NCBI GenBank assembly: GCA_947465345.1
Contig: CANHZL010000010.1
Location: forward strand, 1-29,309
Length of the DNA stretch: 29,309 bases
Direction: 5' to 3'
From: Opitutia bacterium
Lineage (GTDB): Bacteria > Verrucomicrobiota > Verrucomicrobiae > Opitutales > UBA953
A model generated the notes under the pieces. It did not search any database and was not told where the DNA came from. It saw only the letters and a program-made list of their open reading frames with translations. How positions within the stretch are numbered: the stretch's first letter is position 1; the number at the start of each line of letters is the position of its first letter. Shown here one piece after another: positions 1 through 6,778 of this stretch. The translations under genes were made by a program, and so were the position numbers.

Positions 1-29
1 CCCCGAGGGCGAGGAGGAAAGGCGACGGC

Positions 30-812
30 TTAGCGCTCCAGCCCGCGGGAACGGCGCAACCAGCTCTCGATCGGGGAGAAGAAGATGAGGTCGGCCAGAA
101 GACCCACGAGCATCACCACCGCCATCACACCCATGACTTGGTCCATGCGCAGCAATTCACGGCCGGCGTTGAGGAGCGAGCCCAGGCCGAAGCCCGTGAC
201 GATCACGACGAAGATTTCGGCCGCCATCAGTGAGCGCCAGGCAAAGGCCCAACCCTGCTTCATGCCGCTCAGAACGCCGGGAAGTGCCGCGGGGAAGATG
301 ACACGCGACCAAAGGTGCCAGCCGTTAGAGCCCATCGTCTGCGCGGCGCGTAGATAGAGCGGCTGAACGTTCAACACGGATTCTTGGACCGCGATGACGA
401 CAGCCCAGATCGTACCCATCACCACGACGAAGAGCACAGCTTCCTCGCGGATACCGAACCAAAGGAGCGCGAGCGGCACCCAGCAGACGGAAGGCAAAGT
501 CTGCAGACCGAGGGCGAGCACGCCCAGCGTATCACGCACCCAGCGGACGCGTGCGCAGAGAGCGCCGAGGGGCACGCCGAGGGCCGCACCGATGGCGAAG
601 CCGATGACGAGTCGACGCATCGTCACCCAGGTTGCTGAAAGAAGCTCGCCACTAAGGAGGGCTTCCCAGAACCACTGTAGAATATGCGAAGGAGCTGGCA
701 CCAGCACCTCGTTAACGTGGCCCGTGCGCACGAACCACTCCCAGCCGCCGAGGGCGAGGACGGCGATGAGGGTCGGGATGACCGGACGTGGAAGCTTCGA
801 GGCCATGGTCAC
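30..812 (-). CDS. ABC transporter permease (SsuC/TauC/NrtB type)
   Basis: This 260-residue inner-membrane protein has about six hydrophobic segments. A cytoplasmic EAA-type loop lies near residues 150-185 (YLRAAQTMGSNGWHLWSRV then PAALPG), the site that docks the ATPase in binding-protein-dependent importers. Length and motif fit the permease family for sulfonates, taurine, nitrate or cyanate. Its ATG shares four bases (ATGA) with the stop of the upstream ATPase gene, so the two are probably translationally coupled. With the binding protein and porin further upstream it completes an importer. The substrate cannot be read from this subunit. A second possible start, Met3, lies two codons in. 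Bases 1-29 beyond the stop are too short to assign. Confidence 0.9.
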   Translation of the reverse strand: MTMASKLPRPVIPTLIAVLALGGWEWFVRTGHVNEVLVPAPSHILQWFWEALLSGELLSATWVTMRRLVIGFAIGAALGVPLGALCARVRWVRDTLGVLALGLQTLPSVCWVPLALLWFGIREEAVLFVVVMGTIWAVVIAVQESVLNVQPLYLRAAQTMGSNGWHLWSRVIFPAALPGVLSGMKQGWAFAWRSLMAAEIFVVIVTGFGLGSLLNAGRELLRMDQVMGVMAVVMLVGLLADLIFFSPIESWLRRSRGLER

Positions 813-1597
813 TTGGCGAGATGGGAGGACAACGCTTCGGTCACTTCCGAGGCAAGGGCAGCGAGGGCCGGGTCATTCATGCGACGAGGGCGAGGAAGGT
901 TCACGTCGAAGACCTGCTGGACGCGGCCGGGATTGGGCGAGAAGAGCACGACGCGATCACCCAGACAGACCGCTTCGCGGATGTTATGCGTCACGAGGAC
1001 GATGGTCTTCTTACGCTTCGTGAAGATCTCCTGGATGTCGCCGTAGAGCTGCTCGCGGGTCAGCGCGTCTAGGGCCGAGAACGGCTCGTCCATCAGGAGC
1101 ACGCGCGGATTAGGCGCGAGAGAGCGGGCGAGGGCCACGCGCTGACGCATGCCGCCGGAAAGCTCATGCGGGCGGGCCTTCTCCTTGTTGCCGAGACCGA
1201 CGAGGTTGAGGTAATAGCGGGCAGATTCGAGACGCTCGGCTTCGGTGAGGTCCGGTTTGAGACGCAGGCCGAAGAGCACGTTCTCGATCGCATTGAGCCA
1301 AGGGAAGAGCGCGTCCTGCTGAAACATCACCAGACGATCGCGTCCAGGAGCGATGACCGGCTGATCGCCCAGCTTGATCTCGCCTTCGTTTGTGTGCTCC
1401 AAGCCAGCCAGAAGGCTGAGAAGTGTGGACTTACCGCAGCCAGAAGGACCCACGACCACGAGGAACTCCCCTTCCCTGACGTCGAGGGAGATATCTTCCA
1501 ATGCCGTGACCTGACCGGCCGCCCCTTCGAAACGCTTGGTCACGTTACGCAGGGTCAGAGCCGCCGGGGCGGAAGACTTATCGTTGGGAGAGCTCAT
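809..1597 (-). CDS. ABC transporter ATP-binding protein (SsuB/TauB/NrtD type)
   Basis: This 262-residue ATPase should energise the neighbouring permease. It has a Walker A motif GPSGCGKST at residues 50-58, a Q-loop in MFQQD near 91-95, the signature LSGGM at 146-150, Walker B VLLMDEP ending around 172 and the switch histidine in LVTHN near 204. LFPWLNAIENV after the Q-loop is typical of the nitrate/sulfonate/taurine subfamily. The gene overlaps the permease start by four bases. It is separated from the upstream binding-protein gene by about 150 bases that contain a strong hairpin, so it may be expressed at a lower level than the binding protein or from its own promoter. The family is certain; the substrate is not. 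Confidence 0.93.
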   Translation of the reverse strand: MSSPNDKSSAPAALTLRNVTKRFEGAAGQVTALEDISLDVREGEFLVVVGPSGCGKSTLLSLLAGLEHTNEGEIKLGDQPVIAPGRDRLVMFQQDALFPWLNAIENVLFGLRLKPDLTEAERLESARYYLNLVGLGNKEKARPHELSGGMRQRVALARSLAPNPRVLLMDEPFSALDALTREQLYGDIQEIFTKRKKTIVLVTHNIREAVCLGDRVVLFSPNPGRVQQVFDVNLPRPRRMNDPALAALASEVTEALSSHLAK

Positions 1598-1615
1598 GGA
1601 ATGAACCGAGGGGAG

Positions 1616-1644
1616 AATTTCAGAGGCTGGCCTGATGTTGTCAA
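1616..1644 (-). promoter_or_regulatory. Weak candidate promoter for the ATPase-permease pair
   Basis: On the minus strand a perfect -35 hexamer TTGACA (1644-1639) is followed after 17 bases by GAAATT (1621-1616), which matches the -10 consensus at only three of six positions. It would leave a leader of roughly ten bases before the ATPase ATG at 1597. A perfect palindrome AGTTAACT lies just upstream at 1649-1656. The -35 match is good but the -10 is poor, so this is only a possibility. Confidence 0.2.
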
Positions 1645-1686
1645 GTTTAGTTAACTTATCAGGATTAGGGAATACCCCAAAGAATC

Positions 1687-1724
1687 GGGCCCCGCATGGG
1701 AGTTTCCTCCTTACTACGGGGCCC
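1687..1724 (-). terminator. Intercistronic hairpin after the binding-protein gene (terminator or attenuator)
   Basis: A perfect 8-bp inverted repeat, GGGCCCCG (1687-1694) and CGGGGCCC (1717-1724), encloses a smaller hairpin GGAG-TTTC-CTCC (1699-1710). It sits 23 bases beyond the binding-protein stop. Read on the minus strand, the stem is followed by GATTCTTTGGGGTATT, which is T-rich but not a clean T run. Hairpins at this place in importer operons often stop most transcripts or protect the upstream mRNA, giving more binding protein than ATPase. That role is inferred. Confidence 0.55.
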
Positions 1725-1746
1725 TAGCCTATGAAGCAATTCTCAG

Positions 1747-2763
1747 TTACTTAGCCGAAGGAGCCGGATCGGAGACCAGGGACTCGAGGAGCGGGCCGAT
1801 TGGGGCGTCGCCGGGGAGCAGTCCAGAATCCTTGGAATCCTTCAGCGCGTGCGTGAAGGCGATGGTGAGCCGAGCCTTTCGGGCGGCATCGTCTTCACGG
1901 GCGTCGAAGAAGACACGACCAAGGGCCGGGCCGATGAGTTCAGCCTTCGGAGGCGTGGAGCGGGTTTCACCACCGATGCCGGCGATGATCAGCTTCTCAT
2001 GCCAGGCCTGGTCAGCGAGCAGCTTGTCTCGAAGGGCATAGTGCGAGCGGACGAAGGCTTCGATACCCTTGCCGTTCTTGGCGAGCGCGGTCTTGGACGA
2101 GGTCAAAATCGTGATGATCGAATCCTTCTTCTCGACGAGCACTTCGCCGCCGAATTCGCTGACCAGACGGGTCACCCAAGGCTCGACCGTCCAGGCTGCG
2201 TCAACGTCGCCACGGGAGAACAGCAGGACTAGCTCGGCATTCTGGGCCGGGATGACCTGCGCGTCGCCACCATTGACGGTGACCTTGAGGCCACCCTCGC
2301 GGAGCCAGACACGGGCGTCGATATCCTGCGTATTGCCGAGCTGAGGCGTGGCAAGGCGACGGCCGATGAAATCCTTAGGGGATTTAAGCCCGAGGCCCTT
2401 ACGGACTACGAGGGCGTTGCCGCCGCGGGCGACGGACGCAAGGATGCGGATCTCGTTACCCTTCGTGCGAACGTGTGCGTTGATCGTCGGCGACGGCCCA
2501 ATGTAGGTAAGGTCAATCGCGCCAGCGAGGAGAGCCTCGATGGCGGAGGGACCGGCGTTGAACGAGCGCCACTCGATTTTGGAGCCTTTCGGCAGGTGGG
2601 CGAGGTGCCAGTCGGCATTCTCACGCTCGAGCTGACGGGCGGCGAGGGCCGGCGAATGCGTCAGATTCGGGAAGAAGCCGACGCGGAGAGTCACCGGCTG
2701 CTCCTCGGCCGCGCCTAGGAAGGGCACGGCGAGGAGGGCGGCGAGAACAGGAAGGAGACGCAT
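1747..2763 (-). CDS. Periplasmic substrate-binding protein (SsuA/NrtA-like)
   Basis: This 338-residue protein has a short N-terminal signal peptide (about residues 1-19, with GAAEE after the hydrophobic stretch), so it should act in the periplasm. The mature start LRVGFFPNLTHSPAL and the segments DLTYIGPSP and WTVEPWV are typical of the type 2 periplasmic binding fold used for aliphatic sulfonates, nitrate and taurine. The ATPase and permease genes follow downstream and the porin gene lies 20 bases upstream. The presence of an Rrf2 regulator with a cysteine cluster nearby makes a sulfur compound my favoured substrate, but nitrate, bicarbonate or pyrimidine precursors are carried by the same family. 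No cysteine lipobox is seen, so it is probably soluble rather than lipid anchored. Confidence 0.9.
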   Translation of the reverse strand: MRLLPVLAALLAVPFLGAAEEQPVTLRVGFFPNLTHSPALAARQLERENADWHLAHLPKGSKIEWRSFNAGPSAIEALLAGAIDLTYIGPSPTINAHVRTKGNEIRILASVARGGNALVVRKGLGLKSPKDFIGRRLATPQLGNTQDIDARVWLREGGLKVTVNGGDAQVIPAQNAELVLLFSRGDVDAAWTVEPWVTRLVSEFGGEVLVEKKDSIITILTSSKTALAKNGKGIEAFVRSHYALRDKLLADQAWHEKLIIAGIGGETRSTPPKAELIGPALGRVFFDAREDDAARKARLTIAFTHALKDSKDSGLLPGDAPIGPLLESLVSDPAPSAK

Positions 2764-2783
2764 GACTTGGGAATCCTGAAGGA

Positions 2784-4181
2784 TTAGAAGGTCAGGCCGA
2801 AGCGGGTCAGCACCAAACGCTCGGGGTGTTCGATGACCGAAGAAGCGGCCGGAGCAGAAGCACCTGCGAACTGCGTGAAGCTCGTGTATTCGTAATCGAG
2901 GCTGAAGCGGGCGGTCTTGCTGAGGTACCAGTTCAGGCCGATGCCTAGGGTGCGGGCGGACTTGGCGGACTTGGCCGAGTCGGCGAACTGCGCGCCGTTG
3001 ACCGCCGCGCCGAAGAGGGCGTCGTCAAACTTGATCGAAGCGACGCGACCGACGACTTCGAAGGCGCCCCAGGTACCGGCGGCGCGGTCGAAATCAGCGG
3101 ACGGCGTGACGCCCTTATAGGAAGCCTCTTCGCCCGTCAGGACGTAGCTGACTTCGGTCTGCCAAGCCTTGTTCTTAATCGTGGCGGTGTTGCCGGAGCC
3201 AAGGCCGACGGAGTTCACCGACTTGATGTCGTTCGAGGAGACCACGTATTCGGAAAGCAGCCCGAACGAACCCTTGTAGTAAGAAAGCTGCGGGGTCAGG
3301 CGCCAGACATGCCCGTTCGCGGTCACAGTGTTGGTCGAACTGGCGGCGCCGGTGGTGCGGTAAGCGAAGAAGGTCTGCTGGCCATCGGTCTTGAAGCCGC
3401 TGGTCAGGGGGCTCGTCGCATCGTGGAGGCCGTAGGTGCCGCCCACGCCGAAGGTCAAGCCGGAGAGAGTGGACTCCTTGTCATTGACCCAAGGCTGGAA
3501 GGTCACGCGACCGGCGAGGTCCTTGCCGTCATTCGGATCCTTTTTCGAGTCGACGCTGTCCGTTCCGTCCGTGGCGCCGTTGAAGACACCGACAGCGTAG
3601 CTGACGCGGCCAGCGAAGAGATCGCCGCCCACCTGGATGCCAATGTCACGGTTCGGCACGAGCTGGGAGACGACGGAGCGCTCAGCGAACAGCAAGGCCG
3701 GATCAGACTGAAGCTGTTCGAGACCGATCGGGGTCTTGAAACGTCCGAGCTTCAGCTGGAACTCAGGAGCATAGTTGAGGGTGATGTTGGCGTCGAGGAT
3801 GCCAGCCGTGGCGCCGGCGTATTCGCCGACGAGCTGATACTCCGTCGTCTTACCGAGCTTACCTTCGATGCCGAGGCGGGCGCGACGGAGAGCAATCACG
3901 TCGTTCTCGACGCTCTTGTCGAAGTACCAGCGGGAGTCGACCTGGACAAGGCCGCGGATGCGCAGGGAGTTGGCGCCATCCGGAGAGGCGAGGCTGAAGC
4001 CCTTGTCGCCGGCGGTGGTCTCGGCGCGCTGCAGGGGGCGCACCTTGGCGTCGAGCTCGGCGATGCGGGCCTTCAAGGCGTCGATCTGCTCCTGGACGGT
4101 CAACTCAGCGGCAGAGGCCACAGAGGCGAACGCCAGCAGAGCGGCGAGCGGGAGGTAAGTGTTACGTTGGGTGGTTTTCAT
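2784..4181 (-). CDS. Outer-membrane porin, phosphate-selective OprO/OprP-like
   Basis: This 465-residue protein starts with a signal peptide ending near ASAAE (residue 25). A short coiled-coil-like stretch follows at about 28-52 (LTVQEQIDALKARIAELDAK). The rest is a beta-barrel with alternating polar and hydrophobic residues and the OprP/O-type pieces IRGLVQVDSRWY, ARLGIEGKLG and LKLGRFKTPIGLEQL. The last residue is phenylalanine (RFGLTF), the usual barrel-insertion signal. It lies 20 bases upstream of the substrate-binding-protein gene, so porin and importer are probably made together. Porins of this family are often anion selective, which fits uptake of an oxyanion or sulfonate. Actual selectivity is unknown. 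The AT-rich gap in front carries its likely promoter and operator. Confidence 0.85.
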   Translation of the reverse strand: MKTTQRNTYLPLAALLAFASVASAAELTVQEQIDALKARIAELDAKVRPLQRAETTAGDKGFSLASPDGANSLRIRGLVQVDSRWYFDKSVENDVIALRRARLGIEGKLGKTTEYQLVGEYAGATAGILDANITLNYAPEFQLKLGRFKTPIGLEQLQSDPALLFAERSVVSQLVPNRDIGIQVGGDLFAGRVSYAVGVFNGATDGTDSVDSKKDPNDGKDLAGRVTFQPWVNDKESTLSGLTFGVGGTYGLHDATSPLTSGFKTDGQQTFFAYRTTGAASSTNTVTANGHVWRLTPQLSYYKGSFGLLSEYVVSSNDIKSVNSVGLGSGNTATIKNKAWQTEVSYVLTGEEASYKGVTPSADFDRAAGTWGAFEVVGRVASIKFDDALFGAAVNGAQFADSAKSAKSARTLGIGLNWYLSKTARFSLDYEYTSFTQFAGASAPAASSVIEHPERLVLTRFGLTF

Positions 4182-4267
4182 GGTTTTGCTTGGTTTGGTT
4201 GGTGGAAGGGACCTTTTGTTAAGGTGATATCATTAGTGAGGATTAAATGATTATGGTCAAGATAAGA

Positions 4268-4290
4268 ATACTATTTTGGTATGTTTTTAT
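4268..4290. promoter_or_regulatory. Candidate operator, copy 1 (porin upstream region)
   Basis: The half-sites ATAC (4268-4271) and GTAT (4279-4282) are separated by seven bases, and the right side continues as GTATGTTTTTAT (4279-4290). Ten-base arms match at seven positions. The same layout recurs 77 bases away at 4337-4367 in the same AT-rich gap. It lies about 90 bases upstream of the porin ATG. The adjacent Rrf2 protein is the obvious candidate binder, but this is inference. Confidence 0.4.
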
Positions 4291-4336
4291 TAACATGCTC
4301 ATCAATGACTTACAGAATGTGCCCCGAAATCATGAT

Positions 4337-4367
4337 GATTAAACACACCTAACCAGTATGTTTAATC
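4337..4367. promoter_or_regulatory. Candidate operator, copy 2, or hairpin downstream of the Rrf2 gene
   Basis: Twelve-base arms (4337-4348 and 4356-4367) match at eleven positions around a seven-base centre CTAACCA. The outer nine bases, GATTAAACA and TGTTTAATC, are perfect. The right arm GTATGTTTAATC resembles GTATGTTTTTAT of copy 1. As minus-strand RNA the single mismatch becomes a G-U pair, so the element could also fold as a hairpin 35 bases after the Rrf2 stop. It lacks a T run, so a simple intrinsic terminator is less likely. The palindrome ATCATGAT lies next to it at 4329-4336. Confidence 0.45.
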
Positions 4368-4401
4368 AGCCACTCACACCCCTTCCCTGCCCTTAAGCAG
4401 G

Positions 4402-4950
4402 TCAGATGAAGTAATCAGGCAGCAAATTGGAGATCAAACCGTCCGTCAGCCTTCCCTTGCCGGCATTCTCAAACGATTCGTCTCCGCCGATGAAAGCCGG
4501 ACGACGTCCGGAGCTCACGAATTTCTTATGCGCGACCTGCACGACCGAACTCAGCGTGTGTCGATCCAAGATGTCGGAGATGGCGTTGCGCACGTCGAGC
4601 ATGAGCATGCGCAAGCCGCAGTTCGCTTCGTCAGGACATGAACACCGCTCATAGGCCGTGTGCGAAGCGCAAGCGACGGGAGCGAGCGGTCCTTCGATAT
4701 GGCGGATGATCTGGCCGAGCGAGATCTGTTCAGCCGGACGCGAGAGACGATAGCCGCCGTTGCGGCCGCGCAGGCCCTCCACGAAGCCGCCGTCGCGCAG
4801 GTCGTTCATGATCTGCTCCAGGAATTTCTCGGGGATATTATCGGATGAGGAAATCTCAGCGACGCGAAGCTGCTTGCGACCGAAAGCCTCGCCGAGCCCC
4901 AGGCAAATGAGGGCACGGAGCGCGTATTCGCCTTTGCGTGACAGCTTCAT
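4402..4950 (-). CDS. Rrf2-family transcriptional regulator with cysteine cluster
   Basis: This 182-residue DNA-binding protein opens with MKLSRKGEYALRAL, the hallmark of the Rrf2 family. A winged-helix region runs to about residue 70 and includes IPEKFLEQIMNDL and RGRNGGYRLSRP. Four cysteines, C94, C103, C105 and C111, sit where IscR and NsrR carry Fe-S ligands, so a redox- or Fe-S-responsive regulator is plausible. Other Rrf2 members (CymR) control sulfur metabolism without a cluster. Its gene lies between the Nramp transporter (48 bases upstream) and the porin-importer operon (220 bases downstream). It could control either. The spacing pattern is not identical to that of IscR, so ligand and cluster type are uncertain. 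Confidence 0.9.
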   Translation of the reverse strand: MKLSRKGEYALRALICLGLGEAFGRKQLRVAEISSSDNIPEKFLEQIMNDLRDGGFVEGLRGRNGGYRLSRPAEQISLGQIIRHIEGPLAPVACASHTAYERCSCPDEANCGLRMLMLDVRNAISDILDRHTLSSVVQVAHKKFVSSGRRPAFIGGDESFENAGKGRLTDGLISNLLPDYFI

Positions 4951-4998
4951 CCTATGGACAGATAAGCCGTGGCGTCGGGCGGGGTCACCACTAAACCT

Positions 4999-6279
4999 TT
5001 AGAACGCCCCAGCCACGAACCACAGGCTAGCTCCGACGACCAAGGCCGTCGCGACCCAGCCCAGCACGCTGATCCAACGCGGGGCGACGAATACGCCCAT
5101 GAAAGCAGAGTCTCCCGTCATGCGCACGAGCGGCCAGCAGGCGAAGCCGAGCTGCAGGCTGAGGATGACCTGACTCCAGATGAGCAAGGTCTCCACCCTG
5201 CCCTCACCGGCCAGGCCGATGACGAGCAATGCCGGGATGAGCGCCGCAACCCGCGTTGAGGCGCGTACGATCCAGCCCGGGCTCTTCACTTTCAGGAAGC
5301 CTTCGAGGACAATCTGACCGGCCATGGTGCCGGTGATGGTCGCATTCTGGCCGGAGGCGAGCAGCGCAACGGCGAAGAGTGTGCCGGCGAAAGTCGCCCC
5401 CAGCACGCCGTCCAGCAGCCGATGCGCCTCGCGGATATCCGTCACGACTTCAGGTCGCCCGTGGAAGGCAGCGGCGCTGAGTACCAGTAGGCCGGCGTTG
5501 ACGAAGAACGCCAGGCTGAGCGCGAGAGTCGAATCCCAAGTAGCGAAGCGCATGGCCTCGCGCCGTGATTTCTCATCAGCGCCGAAATCGCGCGAACCGA
5601 CGATCGACGAATGGAGATAAAGGTTATGCGGCATGACCGTGGCGCCAATGATACCTAAGGCCACGAAGAGCATACCCGGACGCGTCAGCACAGCGGTGGT
5701 CGGCACGAAGCCTTTCACGAGCTCGGCGATTACCGGTTTAGCCAGTAGCAGCTCGATGCCGATACAGGCCGCAATAGTCAGCACCAGCACCGCAACCAGC
5801 GCTTCCAGCCAGCGATAGCCTAAGCGCGTCAGTGCGAGCAGCAGCAACACATCCAAAGCGGTGATGATCGCCCCAAAAAATAGGGGGATGCCGAAGAGAA
5901 TTTGCAGGGCGATGGCCGAACCCAGCAGCTCAGCAAGATCCATCGCGACGATACCAATCTGGGCTGAGACCCAGAGGAACTTGGACACGCCCGGAGAATA
6001 ACGCGACCGGCAGGCTTGAGCGAGATCCAGGCCAGTGGCTACATTCAGGCGCACGCAGAGGTGCTGAAACAGGATCGCCATCAGGTTAGACAGGAGGATG
6101 ACCCAGAGCAGCGCGTAGCCGAACTGCGAGCCACCCGCAAGATCGGTGGCCCAGTTACCTGGATCCATATAGCCGACCGAGACCAAGAAACCTGGCCCAA
6201 CGAAGCCAAGGAAACGACGGAAAGCACCGAGGCGGGAGGCCGCGCGGGCTTGGGTCGGTTCATCTGTCCTCATCACCAT
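4999..6279 (-). CDS. mntH: Nramp-family divalent metal transporter
   Basis: This 426-residue integral membrane protein has about eleven hydrophobic helices and would import Mn2+ or Fe2+ together with protons. The two metal-site motifs are present: DPGN at residues 39-42 in the first helix (YMDPGNWATD) and the helix-6 motif with A213, M216, P217 and H218 (GATVMPHNLYLHS). The Ala-x-x-Met arrangement is the usual transition-metal form. Length matches bacterial MntH. It is followed after 48 bases by the Rrf2 regulator on the same strand, and preceded 26 bases upstream by a small membrane protein gene. Metal preference cannot be decided from sequence alone. No clear MntR or Fur box was recognised. 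Confidence 0.92.
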   Translation of the reverse strand: MVMRTDEPTQARAASRLGAFRRFLGFVGPGFLVSVGYMDPGNWATDLAGGSQFGYALLWVILLSNLMAILFQHLCVRLNVATGLDLAQACRSRYSPGVSKFLWVSAQIGIVAMDLAELLGSAIALQILFGIPLFFGAIITALDVLLLLALTRLGYRWLEALVAVLVLTIAACIGIELLLAKPVIAELVKGFVPTTAVLTRPGMLFVALGIIGATVMPHNLYLHSSIVGSRDFGADEKSRREAMRFATWDSTLALSLAFFVNAGLLVLSAAAFHGRPEVVTDIREAHRLLDGVLGATFAGTLFAVALLASGQNATITGTMAGQIVLEGFLKVKSPGWIVRASTRVAALIPALLVIGLAGEGRVETLLIWSQVILSLQLGFACWPLVRMTGDSAFMGVFVAPRWISVLGWVATALVVGASLWFVAGAF

Positions 6280-6305
6280 TGAGCATCACCCACGACCGCG
6301 CCCTG

Positions 6306-6719
6306 TCAACCCGCCGCCTGCGCGAATGAAACTCCAGCCAAGGCCGACCATACCACCGTCCGCCAAGCGTGCGACCGAACCAGCTCGGCAAGAGCCGGCG
6401 ACGTCGGGCCTTCCTGCTGGAGTCGACGATGGCACGGCACGGACCAGAAAGCGGTTAACGCCCAGGAGAGAAGTACCAACGCCAACCCGAAACCTCGGCC
6501 TGCGCTGATAGCCAGCCAGGCATGCCCACCCAACTGGGCGAGCAGCAGAGGCCCGACGACCCAACCGACCCGACGCGTATAAGCCTCGTGCGCCGCGGCG
6601 AAGCCTTCGGCGCGCCAGCGGGCGAAGTCCGGATAGGTACACAGCAGAATCATCCAAGAGACGCTGGCCATGGCGGAGTCGACGCACGCCACGCCAGATT
6701 GGATTAAATGAAGGTCCAT
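6306..6719 (-). CDS. Small integral membrane protein of unknown function
   Basis: I chose the ATG at 6719, giving 137 residues starting MDLHLIQSGVACVDSAMASV. An upstream in-frame ATG would add 45 arginine-rich residues and run into the divergent sulfatase gene. The protein has three to four hydrophobic segments. It contains a YPDFARW segment near residues 28-34 and the helix-loop sequence ALTAFWSVPCHRRL in the second half, a pattern I associate with small conserved membrane proteins of no known role. It ends 26 bases before mntH on the same strand and may be co-transcribed with it. I do not recognise a named family and assign no function. Confidence 0.65.
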   Translation of the reverse strand: MDLHLIQSGVACVDSAMASVSWMILLCTYPDFARWRAEGFAAAHEAYTRRVGWVVGPLLLAQLGGHAWLAISAGRGFGLALVLLSWALTAFWSVPCHRRLQQEGPTSPALAELVRSHAWRTVVWSALAGVSFAQAAG

Positions 6720-6778
6720 GAAGGCACCGAAGTGGGTTTTGCCCTTTGCACAACCCGGCGAGACGTTAAACCCAAGGC

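Noticed and set aside
3309..4250. A 313-codon plus-strand frame opposite the porin gene
   Set aside because: It is antisense to a porin with a signal peptide and terminal phenylalanine. Its composition (runs of Gly, Ala, Glu and Val) is that of a shadow.
6286..6753. An alternative 155-codon minus-strand frame overlapping the small membrane protein
   Set aside because: It is arginine-rich with no membrane helices, while the other frame gives a coherent hydrophobic protein.
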